The translations under genes and the position numbers were made by a program. Positions 20,444-32,337 of a stretch of DNA of 64,000 nucleotides are shown here, piece by piece. This DNA is from Diphasiastrum complanatum (taxonomy: Eukaryota; Streptophyta; Lycopodiopsida; Lycopodiales; Lycopodiaceae). Position 1 is the stretch's first letter. The number at the start of each line of letters is the position of its first letter. The stretch spans positions 59,990,557 through 60,054,556 of the forward strand of contig CM055095.1 of assembly GCA_029204225.1 (NCBI GenBank). The letters run 5' to 3'. Below the pieces are notes generated by a model. That model saw nothing but the letters and a program-made list of their open reading frames with translations, made no database searches and was not told where the DNA came from.

Positions 20444-21216
20444 GTAGTGAGAGAGGGTTTGTGGATAAAAAGTTAGTTGTCGTTTAGCACTACTCACGTT
20501 TCTTGGCATACACTAGTCGTTGTTTAAGTTCTTGAAATGTACCCAGCCCTTTTTAATATATGAAAGAGAAATGCGTGGGGTGTAGTAACCTGTTGCTTTT
20601 GCGATCAGAATTCTTCTTGCGTTGTGTTTGTCGTGTGCCAGTACTGACTCTGTGCGATAGGTGTTGCTGCGTTTCTTTATTGCTAATCGACAGGCTATCA
20701 ACTAGGAGACCAGCTGGACTTGCTCCTACAACCAACCTGAATGTAGGGCTTGATTACTGGAGTGTTGCACCTCCAAGAGCTGCGAAAGAGAGAAAAGACA
20801 AACGGAACCCAACTGTCACGCAAGCTCTGGTTCCAGGTTACCCAACAAATCCACTTTTGGGAGTAGCTGGTCGAGAAGGGGCCACTTCAGATTTTTGGTT
20901 ACAGGTTTGTCATTACTTTTAAATTTTCCGACATCAAATGACTATAGAAAGAATACTCAATAGCAACATGGAAGGACTTCTAAGTGAAGCACTTTCAAGT
21001 TTTTTTTAAAGTTCAAGACAAGCCATTCTCTCGTGGAAATGCATTCCTTCAACTGGCTGTGTGAACTGTCGCAGACTCAGTAACGAATCGCCAATCTGTC
21101 TATGATCAATGAATTTGTGCCACTGCGTGATTGGAACGAGTAACAAATAGCTATGTTGAAAGATGAATTCTACTAGCACAACTTTTCATATTAGAGAAGG
21201 TACAGAGATGCACAAG

Positions 21217-21292
21217 TTGAACGGGAGCTGAAACGACAGAGAAGAAAGCAATCAAAAGAGAATCTGCCAGGCTCTCTCAGCTACGTAAGCAG
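21217..21292 (+). pseudogene. bZIP basic-region exon of the same gene, one-base frameshift
   Basis: The plus strand gives ERELKRQRRKQS and then, after a one-base change of frame, KRESARLSQLRKQ. This is the GBF-type basic region (N-R-E-S-A-R-x-S-x-L-R-K-Q) that contacts ACGTG boxes. It lies about 310 bp after the WLQ-ending exon, with the same domain order as GBF genes, where the two blocks are adjacent in the protein. A leucine zipper exon was not found downstream. The frameshift marks it as a decayed gene. Confidence 0.75.
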
Positions 21293-21732
21293 GTCGACAG
21301 ATTTCATGTGAATTATAGTGGGCAGTACTGGCTTTTCTGCCATGATGTCTAGGACTATCCGTGTTTTTGCAAAGCATCATTACTTTCCAAATCGAGTTCA
21401 AAGCCACTGTGAACGGCAACTCCACTTATCAACTCTTATCTTGCAACTACCTAAACACAATAAGGCTTGGTATATGCAAGTCCCTTAGAATATATGAATT
21501 CAGGTCTCGATTAAACTCAAAACCATAGATATATAGCTTATGCATAACTTGAACATTAATGCAATGTATCCATAAATGTGTGTACAACCCATTGCAAATA
21601 GAACAATACAATGATTTTTTCAAAAATTATTAGAACTCGTTAACTATAAACAAGCTGCAATTCAGATTGTTTTTAAGGCTGAAGTTATTTATGAGCACCT
21701 ATACACACATTAAGAATTGTTCTAAATTATAT
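21293..21732. other. Gene-free interval
   Basis: No supported gene; AT-rich with no recognised repeat. Confidence 0.5.
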
Positions 21733-24260
21733 TTAAGTACCCCCAGGATCCTCATCAACTTCGGTTTCATTCACATTTGTTTTTTGCACATCATTGGAAA
21801 ATTCTTCATGCGCCTCATAATCATCACCAAACCCATCCTTTTCAATCTGCACATCTTGCATAAGCTCCAAAGTTGCTTCCTCTGACAAGCCAATGTTTTC
21901 TGCGATATCTTCATCTTGATTATCATTGTGGTTTGAACTCAAAAGTTTTTGAGGTTTTGTTATCTTTGAAATGTGGACTATAAGTTAGAACCTCATTATA
22001 AAACGCTTTTAGAAATTCTTCCTTCTTGAACAACTCAATTAAAGAAATCAAATATCTTTGTTTCAAAAGACGTATCTCCCCAAAGTTCCGTATGTAAAAC
22101 CGTCCAAGATATAATCTGACTCAACTGCATGAAAAAAAAAATATAAGTCCTACATATATAAAAATGAGCTCACCATCCAAGATATAATCTGAATTGACTG
22201 CATGAAAAGAAAATATATATAAGTCCTACGCATATAAAAATGAGCTCACAAAGTATATGTAAATGTCACTAATATTTTTCATTGTACAAAAGAAGAAACT
22301 ATTCAAACCTGTCAATATATCAATCAAATAATTCCATAGTCCATCACATTTGGTCCTTGGATGAATAGCTCTACCTGAGATCATGACCGTACTATACTGT
22401 GGAATATTGCAAAGAACATGATAGCGTCGAAGTGCTTTCTCCAATGTGCTAGAGACTTCTTTGTTTTTTTTTTTGGTAAACTCGGACTTGACAGTTCATC
22501 AAAGAGGTATTTCAAGCCTTTTTGCTTCATCATATCTTTGGGATATGGATTGTCAATTTTTTTTGATATAAACATAAATAATGAAATGTCAAAATTCTCT
22601 GATATTGACGACTCATCTTCATTCTCAATGAACTTATAAATCCCAACAGCTATTTGCACATGGCCAATACGCTTTTGTATACCTTTGAAATTATACAATA
22701 ATGGGTTGATGTAGTTCTAATATTGACAAGGCGAAAAATTTTGTAGAAAGAGTCTTATGTACAGTTTGAAAAGGAAGTGGAATCAAACACAGCCAGTGTA
22801 ATTCGAGTTGAGGGAATTGAAACATGAAAAGGACCAAGAACATGAAGGTCGTCAATTCTGTGAACGGTCCAAGGCTCCAAAGTCTGGGTGTTACAATTTT
22901 TATGCACACAATCAAACTTGTACTTAATTGATTTGATTGCTGCAGTTGGTAGTCGTTCAGTCTTTTTATTTATATGCCGAGCTATTTCAAGCCAGCTTTT
23001 ACATTTGATAGACAAATGATTTAAAAACTCTGAATTAAAATCATATTTTTCTTCCAAATGAGCCCATTTTGCTTGAGGTTTATAGAGCTCTTTGACAAAG
23101 TCTTAATTGCCTTTCTTAGCAATCTCTAATCTTTAATTCTTGTGCAAAAATGCTCCAATGGCATTGCTTTGTGGACATCTTCTGGTGAATTTGTTTTCTC
23201 TTTTGAGTTAAAAAAACAAACAGATCCACCAATAAGAGAATCCACCAAAATTGTCATGTCTTTTTCTTTTAGCCCTTGCACGGGTCGCGAAAGATGACCT
23301 GATTATTTGAAAAACAAAATATCAAATTTGTTTCACACAATGTTTAATATAAATTTGTGAATATAAGCATATAATATTAACATATTTATCTGACAAATAA
23401 ATACCTGATATAGCTATAATTTCAGTAGCACTGTTTGTAATTTCTCCACGACCATTTCTTAGCTTCCCTGTTTTCAACATTTGACAAACTTTTTTCCATT
23501 TCTTGCAAAAAGATCCAATTATATACTTCTTTTGGATCACTTTTTGTTGCTATGTTCGTTAACATGCTTTTGAATTTCTGCAAAACACATACAAAATAGA
23601 TCACTTTAATATCTAAGCATTTTAGAATATCAATACTAACATAATAAAAAATTTCAAAAATAGAATTACCTTCCATTCTTTTGGTGCATGTCCACTCTTT
23701 TCGTGTCGTTTGGGTCGTCCCAATGACTCCCAGTAGTAAGAGCTCCTTGTAAGAGCTTCTCAAGTGGTACTTTTCATTTATTTCATTAAGTGCCCGAGAA
23801 AAAGCAATATAGTCTACTGGCAAAATCAAATGGCTCAAAATTCGACACTTTCTTGTTTCATAATACTTCCAGAGTCTGTGCACATTTTCAATTTTTCCAA
23901 CTTTGGGCAGTCTCAATGGTATGCTGGCCATTAACTACATAGAAACGAACGTCTTTTTGTGTACATCTTCAATGCATTTAATCTCAACCAGCTCAAATTC
24001 CCCAGCTTCATTTGTTCGAAAGGGCATAACATCGGTCAGTGTGGGCACAATCCCTGGTGTAGCGAGAAACGAGTGCACAAGTTTGCCACAATATGTGGGA
24101 TTAAATGGGCGACAATTATACAATGGAGGAGGCAAAACACATTTTACAACAGAGATATTTTCGGTCGCTTTTACACCCAATGGATAACAATTTTCGTACT
24201 TTTGCGATTTCAAAACAGATTCCTTTTGATTCTACAACTACCCACTCTAAAAATGAACTG
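21733..24260 (-). pseudogene. Unrecognised intron-containing gene or element remnant
   Basis: Several minus-strand coding-like blocks line up. 24213-23935 (PPPLYNCRPFNPTYCGKLVH) continues in frame, after one TAG, into 23931-23670 (KVGKIENVHRLWKYYETRK). Intron-like segments follow at 23669-23578 (GTAATT...TTTGCAG) and 23404-23299 (GTATTT...AATCAG), with the KFKSMLTNIATKSDPKEVYN block between them. Further blocks lie at 23057-22755 (FLNHLSIKCKSWLEIARHIN), 22698-22381 (KSLAHWRKHFDAIMFF) and 21942-21733 (acidic). Frames shift between blocks. I do not recognise the family. It could be a host gene remnant or a transposon accessory gene. Confidence 0.45.
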
Positions 24261-26330
24261 AGTCAAATCCTACACTTTACTAAAACTGAGCTACACTTGC
24301 ATTAATCCACAAAGCTGAAACAAGAACTAATCTACAGCATTTTAGAAGTCCAAGAATCAATTATTACATTTGCCTAGAAATACTAGTTCCTACATGGTCA
24401 TTCCATCTTTCGGGATTCACCATGATGCTTACACAGTTCTTGCTTGTCATTCCTAACTAGCATTTCTCGGCTCTCATACTCGTCTCTCAGTCTTAGTTAG
24501 TCTCGTCTTCTCAGAGACCTCCTCGGTCTAAAGTGAGAGGTGCTCTTGAGTTGCTCTGTCCGAGTATCTTTGGGAATTCGTCAGAATCAGCCAACATCAT
24601 CCCACCCCTAATGTGTTGCAGGACCCATTGCAACTCATATTGGATGATGTCGATCCGCTTCCACATTGGCATCTTCGAATGGTACTTGGAAAAGCGTAGA
24701 TGCTCATTCACTTACATAAAACCAAATGCTTATTGTCGCCAATCTGTATCACAAAAATTGTTTTTCACAAATTGCCGCAAGTGGATCAAGATGTCTTATT
24801 GCTATAGGTGGTTGACATTCTCAAAATTGGAGAGCTCTCAACAACAATTTGCATGCTTGAATGCTTTCCTCGTGTCTCTTTCTTTCGTTGCATCTGCCAT
24901 GGATGATTTCACTTCTAGTTTCTTGTAGATTCTAACTTCTGGGAGGTCTGTATTTTCCATTTGCTTTTGGGCTTTTCTGCAATTCTTTTCTCAGTTTAAG
25001 TTCCAGTCTTGTCGATGCTCTTTCCTGATAGGTAGCACAAATCTTGGTTATCAGTCTTCAAGAGAATGGGCTCATTCACACATTGGTGGTAGAAACAAAT
25101 TGGATGAATGGTTGATGACGGCAAGGAAACATGATGAAGGCCTGGTGGAAGGGTAAAGGAACTGATAGTTCTACAGTTGCAGCCTTGGACCCTTGCAATG
25201 CCGAGCTTCGACCACCACTTGCTGGGTGAGGAGCTCACTTTATTTTGCAGGTTCATGGTTGTCTTCCTCTTTCTTTTTCTGCAGCTCTTTCTTTTGATCC
25301 ATTACTTTTGGATCTCTTTGGGCTTCATAGGAGGGGATTCAAGTATCATTGCTTTAGAGAGTTTCTTTTGATCAAGATTGACCCGACCCATCTGTTGCTT
25401 AAGTTTTGTCCTTTCTTCCTCAGCTTCGTTGCTCAATTTCTCTATGTCTTCTAGCTGCTTTGCCTGCTTCTTAGATCTTCGTTTGGCTGATCAACCATTG
25501 TAGGTGGTAGTTGGTCTCCGCAGGACATTTGCAACGATCTATCAGCTGCTTCAGTAAGACTATTAAAAGTTGGGGATTTCTCAGAAGAACAATGAAATGA
25601 TGATAAACAAACAGATGAAAGGTAGGGTGGAGGTGGTGTCATTGGTGGATGGTGTGAACGATAGGCATGAGAATGGGCGCAGAAGTATGGCAAGAGATCG
25701 GTTAAAGGACACTAATTTCCCAATGCTTGTGCTTCCCTTTCTGAAGGATCCTCGTCATGACTGGGGTACTTCTTCTGATTGAGTCTCTTTGGATTGTCCA
25801 TCTGCCTTCTTTAGCCTCGTCTTTGTCATATTTGACTTGTGACTTTGGCTATCGATCTTGTTGATGTTGTTGCTGGTAATGTAACTACTTAGGTGGATCC
25901 AAGCATATCCACTTTCTCCCACCCACCAAAATTTGTTGGTGGGGATGTTGTTGCTGGTTACTGTTCATGCTCAGGATTGGATCGACATGTGGAACACGTG
26001 GTTGAAACACGTTGAACATGTGACTGGACTAAATATTGAACAGATTTTAACTAAATTTGTTTCAATCTTGTTGTAGTTTACTCAAAAATGAATATGATGA
26101 TGAGATTCAGGAATCACCTCTAACGTGACAAAGATTTCTCAAATTTTCAGGATGTTCAAAGATTGTAAACTCTCTACAAGGTGATTTGAAGGTGGATATA
26201 TGAATGAAAATGTATTCTTAAGATGCTTTACGGAAGACTCTCGTGCAGTAGGTATTTCTTATGCAAAAATCAATCACACACTAGGAATGAAGAGCAACAA
26301 CGAAATAAACAAATTGTACAAAGAGTGAGA
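24261..26330. other. Interval without a supported gene
   Basis: Open stretches here (24511-24711 minus, 24533-24928 plus, 25177-25782 plus) have no recognisable domain and mostly mirror each other. Repeated TTGTTGGTGGGG-like and GATGTTGTTGCTGG pieces occur near 25865-25955. Nothing can be assigned. Confidence 0.45.
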
Positions 26331-26339
26331 ACTGTATAG

Positions 26340-27935
26340 CACTTGTCGAAAGGGCTTAAAAGGCTTGTTGTTTGCGGCTGGTGTGCGGTTGAATGTGGTG
26401 TGCTACGATTCAAGGGCAGATGTAGGTGGAAGGTGATCTAGTTGCGATCGAATGCGGTATGGTGCGGCTCAAAGGCAGATGTAGTTAGAAGGTGGTCTGT
26501 GTGCAGATGAATGCGGTTTGTTTGTGACTACGGATGAATGCGGTATGTTTGTGGTTCAAGAAGGATGCAATTAGAAGGTTATCCGTGTGTGGATGAATGC
26601 GGTGTGCTGCGATTCAAGGGTAGATGTAGGTGGAAGGTGGTAGTTTGCGGTGGAATGCGGTTTAATGCGGTTCAAGGCAGATGCGGTGGGAGTGTAGTCG
26701 TAAGGTGATGGTTGCGGTCGAATGCGGCCTGAGTGCAGTCGTAAGGTGGTGCGAGTGTGGTCTGTTGTGACTGTGGATGAATGCGGCTGTTTGCGATGGA
26801 ATGGAATAATTGGAGGCTCATTGCAGTTGCTATAGTCTATGGGGATCGTCAAATATAACTCCGAACAACGTCTAATATAGATCGTCCATTCAAGTTGTTG
26901 GATGTACTATCGATTCTAGGCCATCGAATGTAAATGGGATGCAGATGGGTGTCAGTTGAAAATAGGTGTAGAGGCATTGGAGGCAAATAGAGTCAGGGGA
27001 CATCGGATGCAAATGGAGATAGACAAAGTCAGATGCAAACAAAGATAGAGGGCATTGGATGCAAACCAAATGCAATTTCGATGCAAGGTGTGGGATCTGA
27101 TGTCTGTTGTACTCGTCATTTGTGATCATCATTTGAAAGTTCTGTGGTCTGGCATGGATTGGTCCGGCTGAGATGGTGAGGGACCCATTCGGTCGAGATT
27201 GGACCTAGAACCTTCGGTCGGATTGAATACAGTCTGTCATTTGAGATTTGACACAGGCCATCGGTTGAGATGTGGCACAGGCCGTCGGTTGAGATTTGAC
27301 ATAGGCCATCGGATGAGATTTGACACAAGCCGTCAGTTGAGATTTGAGACAGGCCATCAGTTGAGATTTGACACTGGCCGTCGGTTGAGATTTAACACTG
27401 GCCGTCGGTTGAGATTTGAAGGGAATGGAGCGTGAAGGGCTGCTGAAACAGTGTGATGCTTTAGGGGGTGAGCGTGGAGGTTTGTCTGGGAGGAATACAG
27501 GGTTATAGTTGAATGCGGTCGGTTGGGATGGAATGCGGTCGCAACGGGTGAATGTGGATGGTTGTGATGGAATGCGGTCGAGATAGGTGAATGCAGATGG
27601 AGGTGGAAGGTGGTCCGTTTGCGATGGAATGTGGCTGTTGCGATGGAATGCGGTCGCCATGAGTGAATGCGAATGGAGGTGGAAGGTGGTTTGGTTGCGA
27701 TGGTGAGGACACCCATCGGTTGAGAAGTGATAGAATCTCTTCGGTAGAGATTTGAACAAGCGCTCTGGTTAAGAATTGAGCAATGGGCTCCGGTTGAGAT
27801 TTAACAGAGTGCGTCGGTTGAGATTTGACACTTGCTGTTGGTTGAAGTTTGATAGAGTGTGCCGGTTGAGATTTGATACAGGTGCTTCGATTGAGATTTC
27901 ACTAAGGTGCTCTGGTTGAGAATGGAAGCGTGAGG
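26340..27935. repeat. Minisatellite-like region built on GAATGCGGT and GAGATTTGA units
   Basis: From 26340 to 26830 and again from 27500 to 27710, units with GATGGAATGCGGTC, GGTGGAAGGTGGT and GATTCAAGGGCAGATG recur irregularly. At 27190-27420 and 27730-27930 the unit changes to CGGTTGAGATTTGACAC. Open frames on both strands here are by-products of the repeat. Such arrays expand by unequal exchange or slippage. Confidence 0.8.
27236..27420. repeat. 24-bp tandem array, about eight copies
   Basis: The unit is CGGTTGAGATTTGACACAGG plus CCAT or CCGT, with substitutions between copies. Because 24 is a multiple of three, both strands stay open: plus encodes a GHRLRFDT octapeptide series and minus a TACVKSQP-like series. 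Further looser copies lie at 27770-27915. Confidence 0.88.
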
Positions 27936-29130
27936 GGATGGGAGGAGCGTGAGCTTGTGTTGAAGGAAATCTAGCTTTGTTAGTGTGTTTGCTGACAATG
28001 AGGAAGCCAACGGATTTGCGAGTGTATCGGTTAGTGGATATGGGCAATGATGTAGCCATATATGTGGCTCTGTCCAGTTTGTAGAAACTCAAATTTGTCG
28101 AGAGATTGGGAGTTTGTTTGCAGGGATCTGAGCGTGGACAATGTTGCAGTTCTTCTGGATGTATACAGAATGCATTGGAGTTCAAGTGGCAACGGTGTCA
28201 AATATTGACAGATCTCCTGCTCCAGAGGATCTTTGATTTACTCTTTGCTTCTTCAGAACTGTTTCTGCCTGTTACCAGACTTCATGGCATTTATTAGATG
28301 TGTTCTTGATATTGCAATGCCCAAGCTAGGCAGAATGGACGGACTGATATTGTTGGAATGGTTTTTATGCCGATCTACGGGTAGCTTTTCCAGAAATTGA
28401 GTGTGGCACTTAGCTAATGGACAATCAAAACTGTCTGGTTGATTAGTAGTTAACGGTACTATAGATTCTAAATTGGTCTTTTGCCTAGCCAAATTTGGGG
28501 CTTTCACAGCCTGAACCACATTTGGAAAGGGAGGAAAAGAGATGAAGCCTGAGGGTTAGATGATTGGTTGACCAAGTGATCCAATAATTAAATTTATTTT
28601 CAATTCCTGAAGTATAAGTGATAGCAAGTGAGAATACAATTGGGAATCTAGCTTTTGGTAGTCAGATAATCCATTTATGGAACCATCTTTGTTTTGCAAT
28701 TGGATTTGGATCACTTCCCTAGGAATTGCAAGTGAAAGAAGATGGAAGGTATTCCATACAAGAATTCAGTAAGTTGGATTCTTTTTGTGACATTTTAGAG
28801 TGTTCTTTATAATGACTAAGACAACCAAGAGAACTTCTAACATGTAAAAGAAGTAAGTTCTTTTTATCGATTCCGAAATACTTATTGGATATCTATGATA
28901 GTATGGTTTTCGGTTAGATTATGATTCTAAATGTTCCTTTTGGTTCATTGAATATTCATGAGGCATTTCAGACAGTATTCTATGCGGATTGGTATTCTTT
29001 GAAATGCTTAAGGGGCATGAGAGAATTCAATGGCTACAAGTACATCTTGGAATGGTTGTGATTCTGATCTTATATTTGGTATAGGATAGCCAAATAGTCT
29101 TTTTGACTATTTGGAAAACAGATCTAGAAG
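27936..29130. other. Gene-free interval
   Basis: No supported gene. The 28253-28519 minus open stretch has no recognisable motif. The right part grades into the non-coding LTR element family. Confidence 0.45.
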
Positions 29131-29134
29131 TAGA

Positions 29135-30320
29135 GAATTCTTGGAGGGAAAGCTGGTGGTATGGGACATCAGTGATTCCAAAGGGAATTCTTGTGCTAGA
29201 GTGATCTGTAGACCGATGGTTAGCGCTTACTGTAATGGTAATACTAACAAAGAAGTCCATTGGTTTTCTGTTCAGGGTATTTTGGGAAATACTGAGATAT
29301 AGATCTAGATCCCAAATGGTATCTCATTATTTATAAAATTTGGAGGCCCTTAAATCTATTTTTTTTTTTAAAACCTCTACTATTTAGAAATTTCTTAATA
29401 CGAGACAATTGGATTGAGATTCATTTAATTCCTTCCTGTGTAGAACTATGTTTTGAAGGATTGATTATAGTTATCTGAGACAATACTTCCATTTAAGTTT
29501 TGTGAATATGGCTCAAAATCTATTGATGTTTCAATTGATTCAATGGAATTCCAACTTCCTAGACCCAAATGATTATCTCTATTTGGTAGTTCAGTATTAC
29601 AAAGTAGTATTTCTATCACTCGGGATAAGATATTCTATGATTTTGATGAAAGTCCAGTTTGTTATAGTATTGGATACTCATTACTGACTTTTTCAAATCT
29701 TTGATATCTTATACGTTGTCTCTTGAGATCTTTTTATTGGAAATTATGGAAAAAAATTTAAAGGGGGAGAAGAAAAGATAGGAATAAGACTTTTGATGAA
29801 TTAGCCAATTGCATAGATTTTTTGTGAGAAATCCAATATGTGTGCAAAGATTAAACTATTCAATTGAAATAGAGGAACTCTCTAGGGATTGTTTTGAATA
29901 ATCTGGAACCAAAGGGGTTTTGGGGTATTGAGCTATGAGATATTCATGATTATGGATAGTGGTGGTAATGATTAAAATTTATGTTCCACTGATTGGATTT
30001 GCCAAGTACCATTTTGTTATGGATTGGATCAGAACGAATAAAGCTTTAATGTTAACCTTATGTCCAAAGATGTCTGTATAAGTCAACCTAATCTTGGTTT
30101 GAATACTAGGATATGTGGTAGGTTGATTGGTTGAAATTTTTTTTTTAGTAAAAGTATGATGGTTGAAAAACTTGTGATGTGGAATCATTTCACTTCAAAG
30201 ATTTCCCAAATATGTTATTTACTCATGAGAATTAGAGTTCTTTTGTAGCTGAGTTGCAAGATTCTCGGTGAGTTATGTGAGTAACATATGCAGATTGTAA
30301 GATTTTGGTGAAAAGCATGG
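29135..30320 (+). mobile_element. Diverged fragment of the non-coding LTR element
   Basis: Shared landmarks with 55320-56460 in the same order: CTGGTGGTATGGGACATCAG, GGTATTTTGGGAAAT, GGTATCTCATTATTTA followed by GGAGGCCCT, CAACCTAATCTTGGTTTGA, ATTTACTCATGA, TGTAGCTGAGTTGCAAGAT and GAGTAACATATG. The tRNA segment and LTR are not recognisable here. No coding capacity. Confidence 0.72.
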
Positions 30321-30960
30321 TGAGCAGATGGTGATGAATCGGTAGCGCGACAGTTACCAGCAAAACAATTCAAGATGAATCAGATATTACAATGCGCAAT
30401 GGAACAAAATAGTAGAATGATGCACTCTGATTAGATTATAGGAAAAATTGAGTACAATGCTTGAAGCTGGGCGCAAAACAATAGGTGTTCAAAAACCGCT
30501 TCAGCTGAAAATTGTTCATGATAAAAAACTGGAATAATGGAATGCTAAGTAACTGATTCTACAAAACCTACTTAATAACTGATCCTCGTTACAGAATAAT
30601 ACCAGAATCATTGTTACAAAAGATGCCTATCAGGGCGTTGACTCCATCATTGATGATTGGATGTCAATCGATCAGTGCATTGACGGCCTTTGTAGATCTT
30701 CTTACAGTACCACAAAAAGTAGTCGTTATTTTAACTATATGTGAGTTTGATTTTTAATTACAAAGGGTCGGAGTTTATACATTGGGTCAGATTTATACAA
30801 AGGGTCGTGCGATTTTAATGTGGACTATGCATGACTATCCAGGATTGGGCGATTGTTCAGGTGACTATAAAATGAAATCACTTGTAATGTTTGTATATTT
30901 ATTTTTTATGCATGCAATATTTATTCTTTAAAAGAATTCTATTTATAGCACGAATAAGAT
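30321..30960. other. Gene-free interval
   Basis: No supported gene. A short direct repeat AAGGGTCG/TGGGTCAGATTTATAC occurs near 30765-30808. Confidence 0.45.
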
Positions 30961-31395
30961 TTGATTCTTTTAGGTTTTACAACTTCTGGATATCACGCGT
31001 GTCTCATTTGTGGACCAAATATTGATGCTCGCCATCACGTCATTTAAACAAAGTTGTGTATGAAAATCATCGCACGTACTTGCATGATGAAAATCATCCA
31101 TTTAGAAATGCTCATAGAAGAGGCTTTGGAGGAAGATCAGAAACAAGAATGCCTCCAAAGAGAATGTTCGTGGTAGATTGGCACAAACTTTGGATTGAAT
31201 CCGAGACTAAGTCAATCAATGGTATGAAAAGACTATCCATCTTTCATTGTTTACCATATTGGAATAACCTTTTGATCAATCACTTGCTTGATCCTATGCA
31301 CATATTCAAAAATGTGGGTGAATCAATATGGAAACACTTGGTGGGCAACAAAGACAATATTTTTGCCAGACATGATCTACAATAATGAAAAACAA
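30961..31395 (+). pseudogene. CACTA (En/Spm) transposase fragment, tnp2 type
   Basis: The frame SGYHACLICGPNIDARHH continues, after a stop and frame change, into NKVVYENHRTYLHDENHPFR and RRGFGGRSETR, then LSIFHCLPYWNNLLINHLLD with PMHIFKNVGESIWKHLVG. The LPYWxxLLxxHxLDxMHIxKNV block is the signature of tnp2 transposases, which cut CACTA transposons. The fragment covers roughly 140 residues of a protein normally several times longer, and it carries a frameshift. A DUF4216-type gene, often found in the same transposons, lies at 47818-49226 on the other strand. Confidence 0.85.
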
Positions 31396-31541
31396 AAAAA
31401 GAGTATTGGCCAAAATTATGTACTGATGGAAATACCTATAGTATTCTTGATGATATCGAGTAAATATGGGGTAAAAATACAATGTATCATATAGAAAGCA
31501 AAAATATCTAGCGTGCCTCACTTTTCACGAACCAACGAGCT

Positions 31542-32015
31542 TTGGATCACTCGTTTGTTGAGAAGTTATTTGTTGATTTGAGCAAGCCCAATAGTCCACC
31601 ACCCGCATCAATCAATGTCACTTTAAGGCCAATTTCATTCAAGAAAGGTGATGAGGAAGAAATTCTTTTTGAAGGCCCAATAATGTTTGAAAAGATGTAT
31701 TGCGAATTCATGCGTGTTGATAGAGCAGAGAATGAGCAGGTCTACACAGAGACTTACCCAAAGGAGGTGGATCTCAATCCTGGATCTAGATTGGATGGAT
31801 TGTGTAAAATCACTTTTTGTCATATTGTATTTTTGAGCCTATCAGATGCTCAACATTTTGGTTATGCATGTAATGAATTCGCGAAGGATGCATTAAATCA
31901 AAATAGGATACATCCTCGGATATTTGATGCCACTTTTAGGTTTGTGCATGCCAAGATATGTATCTTTAAGAATGCATCTTGTTACATTCTTGAATCTGAC
32001 AGACTCAATCATTAG
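31542..32015 (+). CDS. Hypothetical protein, 157 residues
   Basis: Open frame starting MDHSFVEKLFVDLSKPNSPP, with no domain that I recognise. It lies just after the tnp2 fragment and in the same direction, so it may be part of a CACTA element or captured sequence. It has a mixed, protein-like composition (GPIMFEKMYCEFMRVDRAEN, QHFGYACNEFAKDAL) and no stop. The true start may lie a little upstream, because the frame is open back toward 31510. Confidence 0.4.
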   Translation: MDHSFVEKLFVDLSKPNSPPPASINVTLRPISFKKGDEEEILFEGPIMFEKMYCEFMRVDRAENEQVYTETYPKEVDLNPGSRLDGLCKITFCHIVFLSLSDAQHFGYACNEFAKDALNQNRIHPRIFDATFRFVHAKICIFKNASCYILESDRLNH

Positions 32016-32059
32016 AGAAAATTTTAGTTTGAAAAGAGCCCTATAAGGATTGCCACGTA

Positions 32060-32087
32060 GGCTGCCCGAGTTGTAACTCGGGCAGCC
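32060..32087. other. Perfect 13-bp hairpin
   Basis: GGCTGCCCGAGTT and AACTCGGGCAGCC are perfect complements separated by only GT. The GC-rich stem stands in AT-rich sequence. It is not followed by a T-run. No gene lies directly beside it. Confidence 0.9.
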
Positions 32088-32289
32088 AAGTATAGTAAAA
32101 TTACAAAAAAAATCAAATCATTAATGCGTAAAAAATAGAAAATAACAAGTGTGAGAAATTGCTTGAAAAAATTCAAATTTAATGAGAGGGGGTGGTGCAA
32201 ATTTATTGTTGTTAATGCTATATTAGATTAAAAAAAAATTAAGTTATAGTGAAAAGAGAGAGAAAAAAAAAATTAACTTATATTGCATG

Positions 32290-32292
<3 letters not shown>

Positions 32293-32322
<30 letters not shown>
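32293..32322. repeat. (GA)n, 30 bp
   Basis: Short GA tract abutting the GC-rich foldback. Confidence 0.95.
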
Positions 32323-32325
<3 letters not shown>

Positions 32326-32337
32326 GTCGCGCTCTCT

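Larger units (their letters stand above)
18548..20700 (+). mobile_element. Small Ty1/Copia element, internally deleted, near-identical LTRs
   Basis: The LTRs (18548-18789 and 20460-20700, about 242 and 241 bp) start TGTGGATAAA, end TATCA, differ at only a few sites and are flanked by ACTAG. After a half-tRNA primer site a short gag start (MAGEIANVIEARMLEKLD) is followed almost directly by the reverse transcriptase domain. Capsid, protease and integrase are therefore deleted. GAGAGAGGG at 20449-20457 is the probable polypurine tract. The element would depend on a helper for integration. LTR similarity suggests a recent insertion. Confidence 0.9.
18461..20904 (+). pseudogene. bZIP (G-box-binding factor type) exon, interrupted by a Copia element
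   Basis: Exon sequence flanks a Copia insertion: 18461-18547 encodes TGGSIGNVVGQAANTVTIQT and SSSTVT, and 20701-20904 continues RRPAGLAPTT, NLNVGLDYW, and then PGYPTNPL to ATSDFWLQ. The frame is open across the duplicated ACTAG target, so the two halves were one exon. It opens after a CTATGCAG acceptor and closes at ACAG|GTTTGT. The NLNxGxDYW block and the closing WLQ are typical of GBF/HBP-1 bZIP proteins just before the basic region. The insertion breaks the protein. Confidence 0.75.

Noticed and set aside
24511-24928. Overlapping 66- and 131-residue frames near 24.7 kb
   Set aside because: Opposite strands over the same DNA, no motif and no neighbouring partner domain; no function can be supported.
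27236-27420. CRISPR-like array of 24-bp repeats
   Set aside because: Units are head to tail with no unique spacers, and the DNA is plant nuclear.
26571-28185. Open frames of 70-184 residues in the minisatellite region
   Set aside because: They are by-products of units with lengths divisible by three and have no domain or non-repeat sequence.
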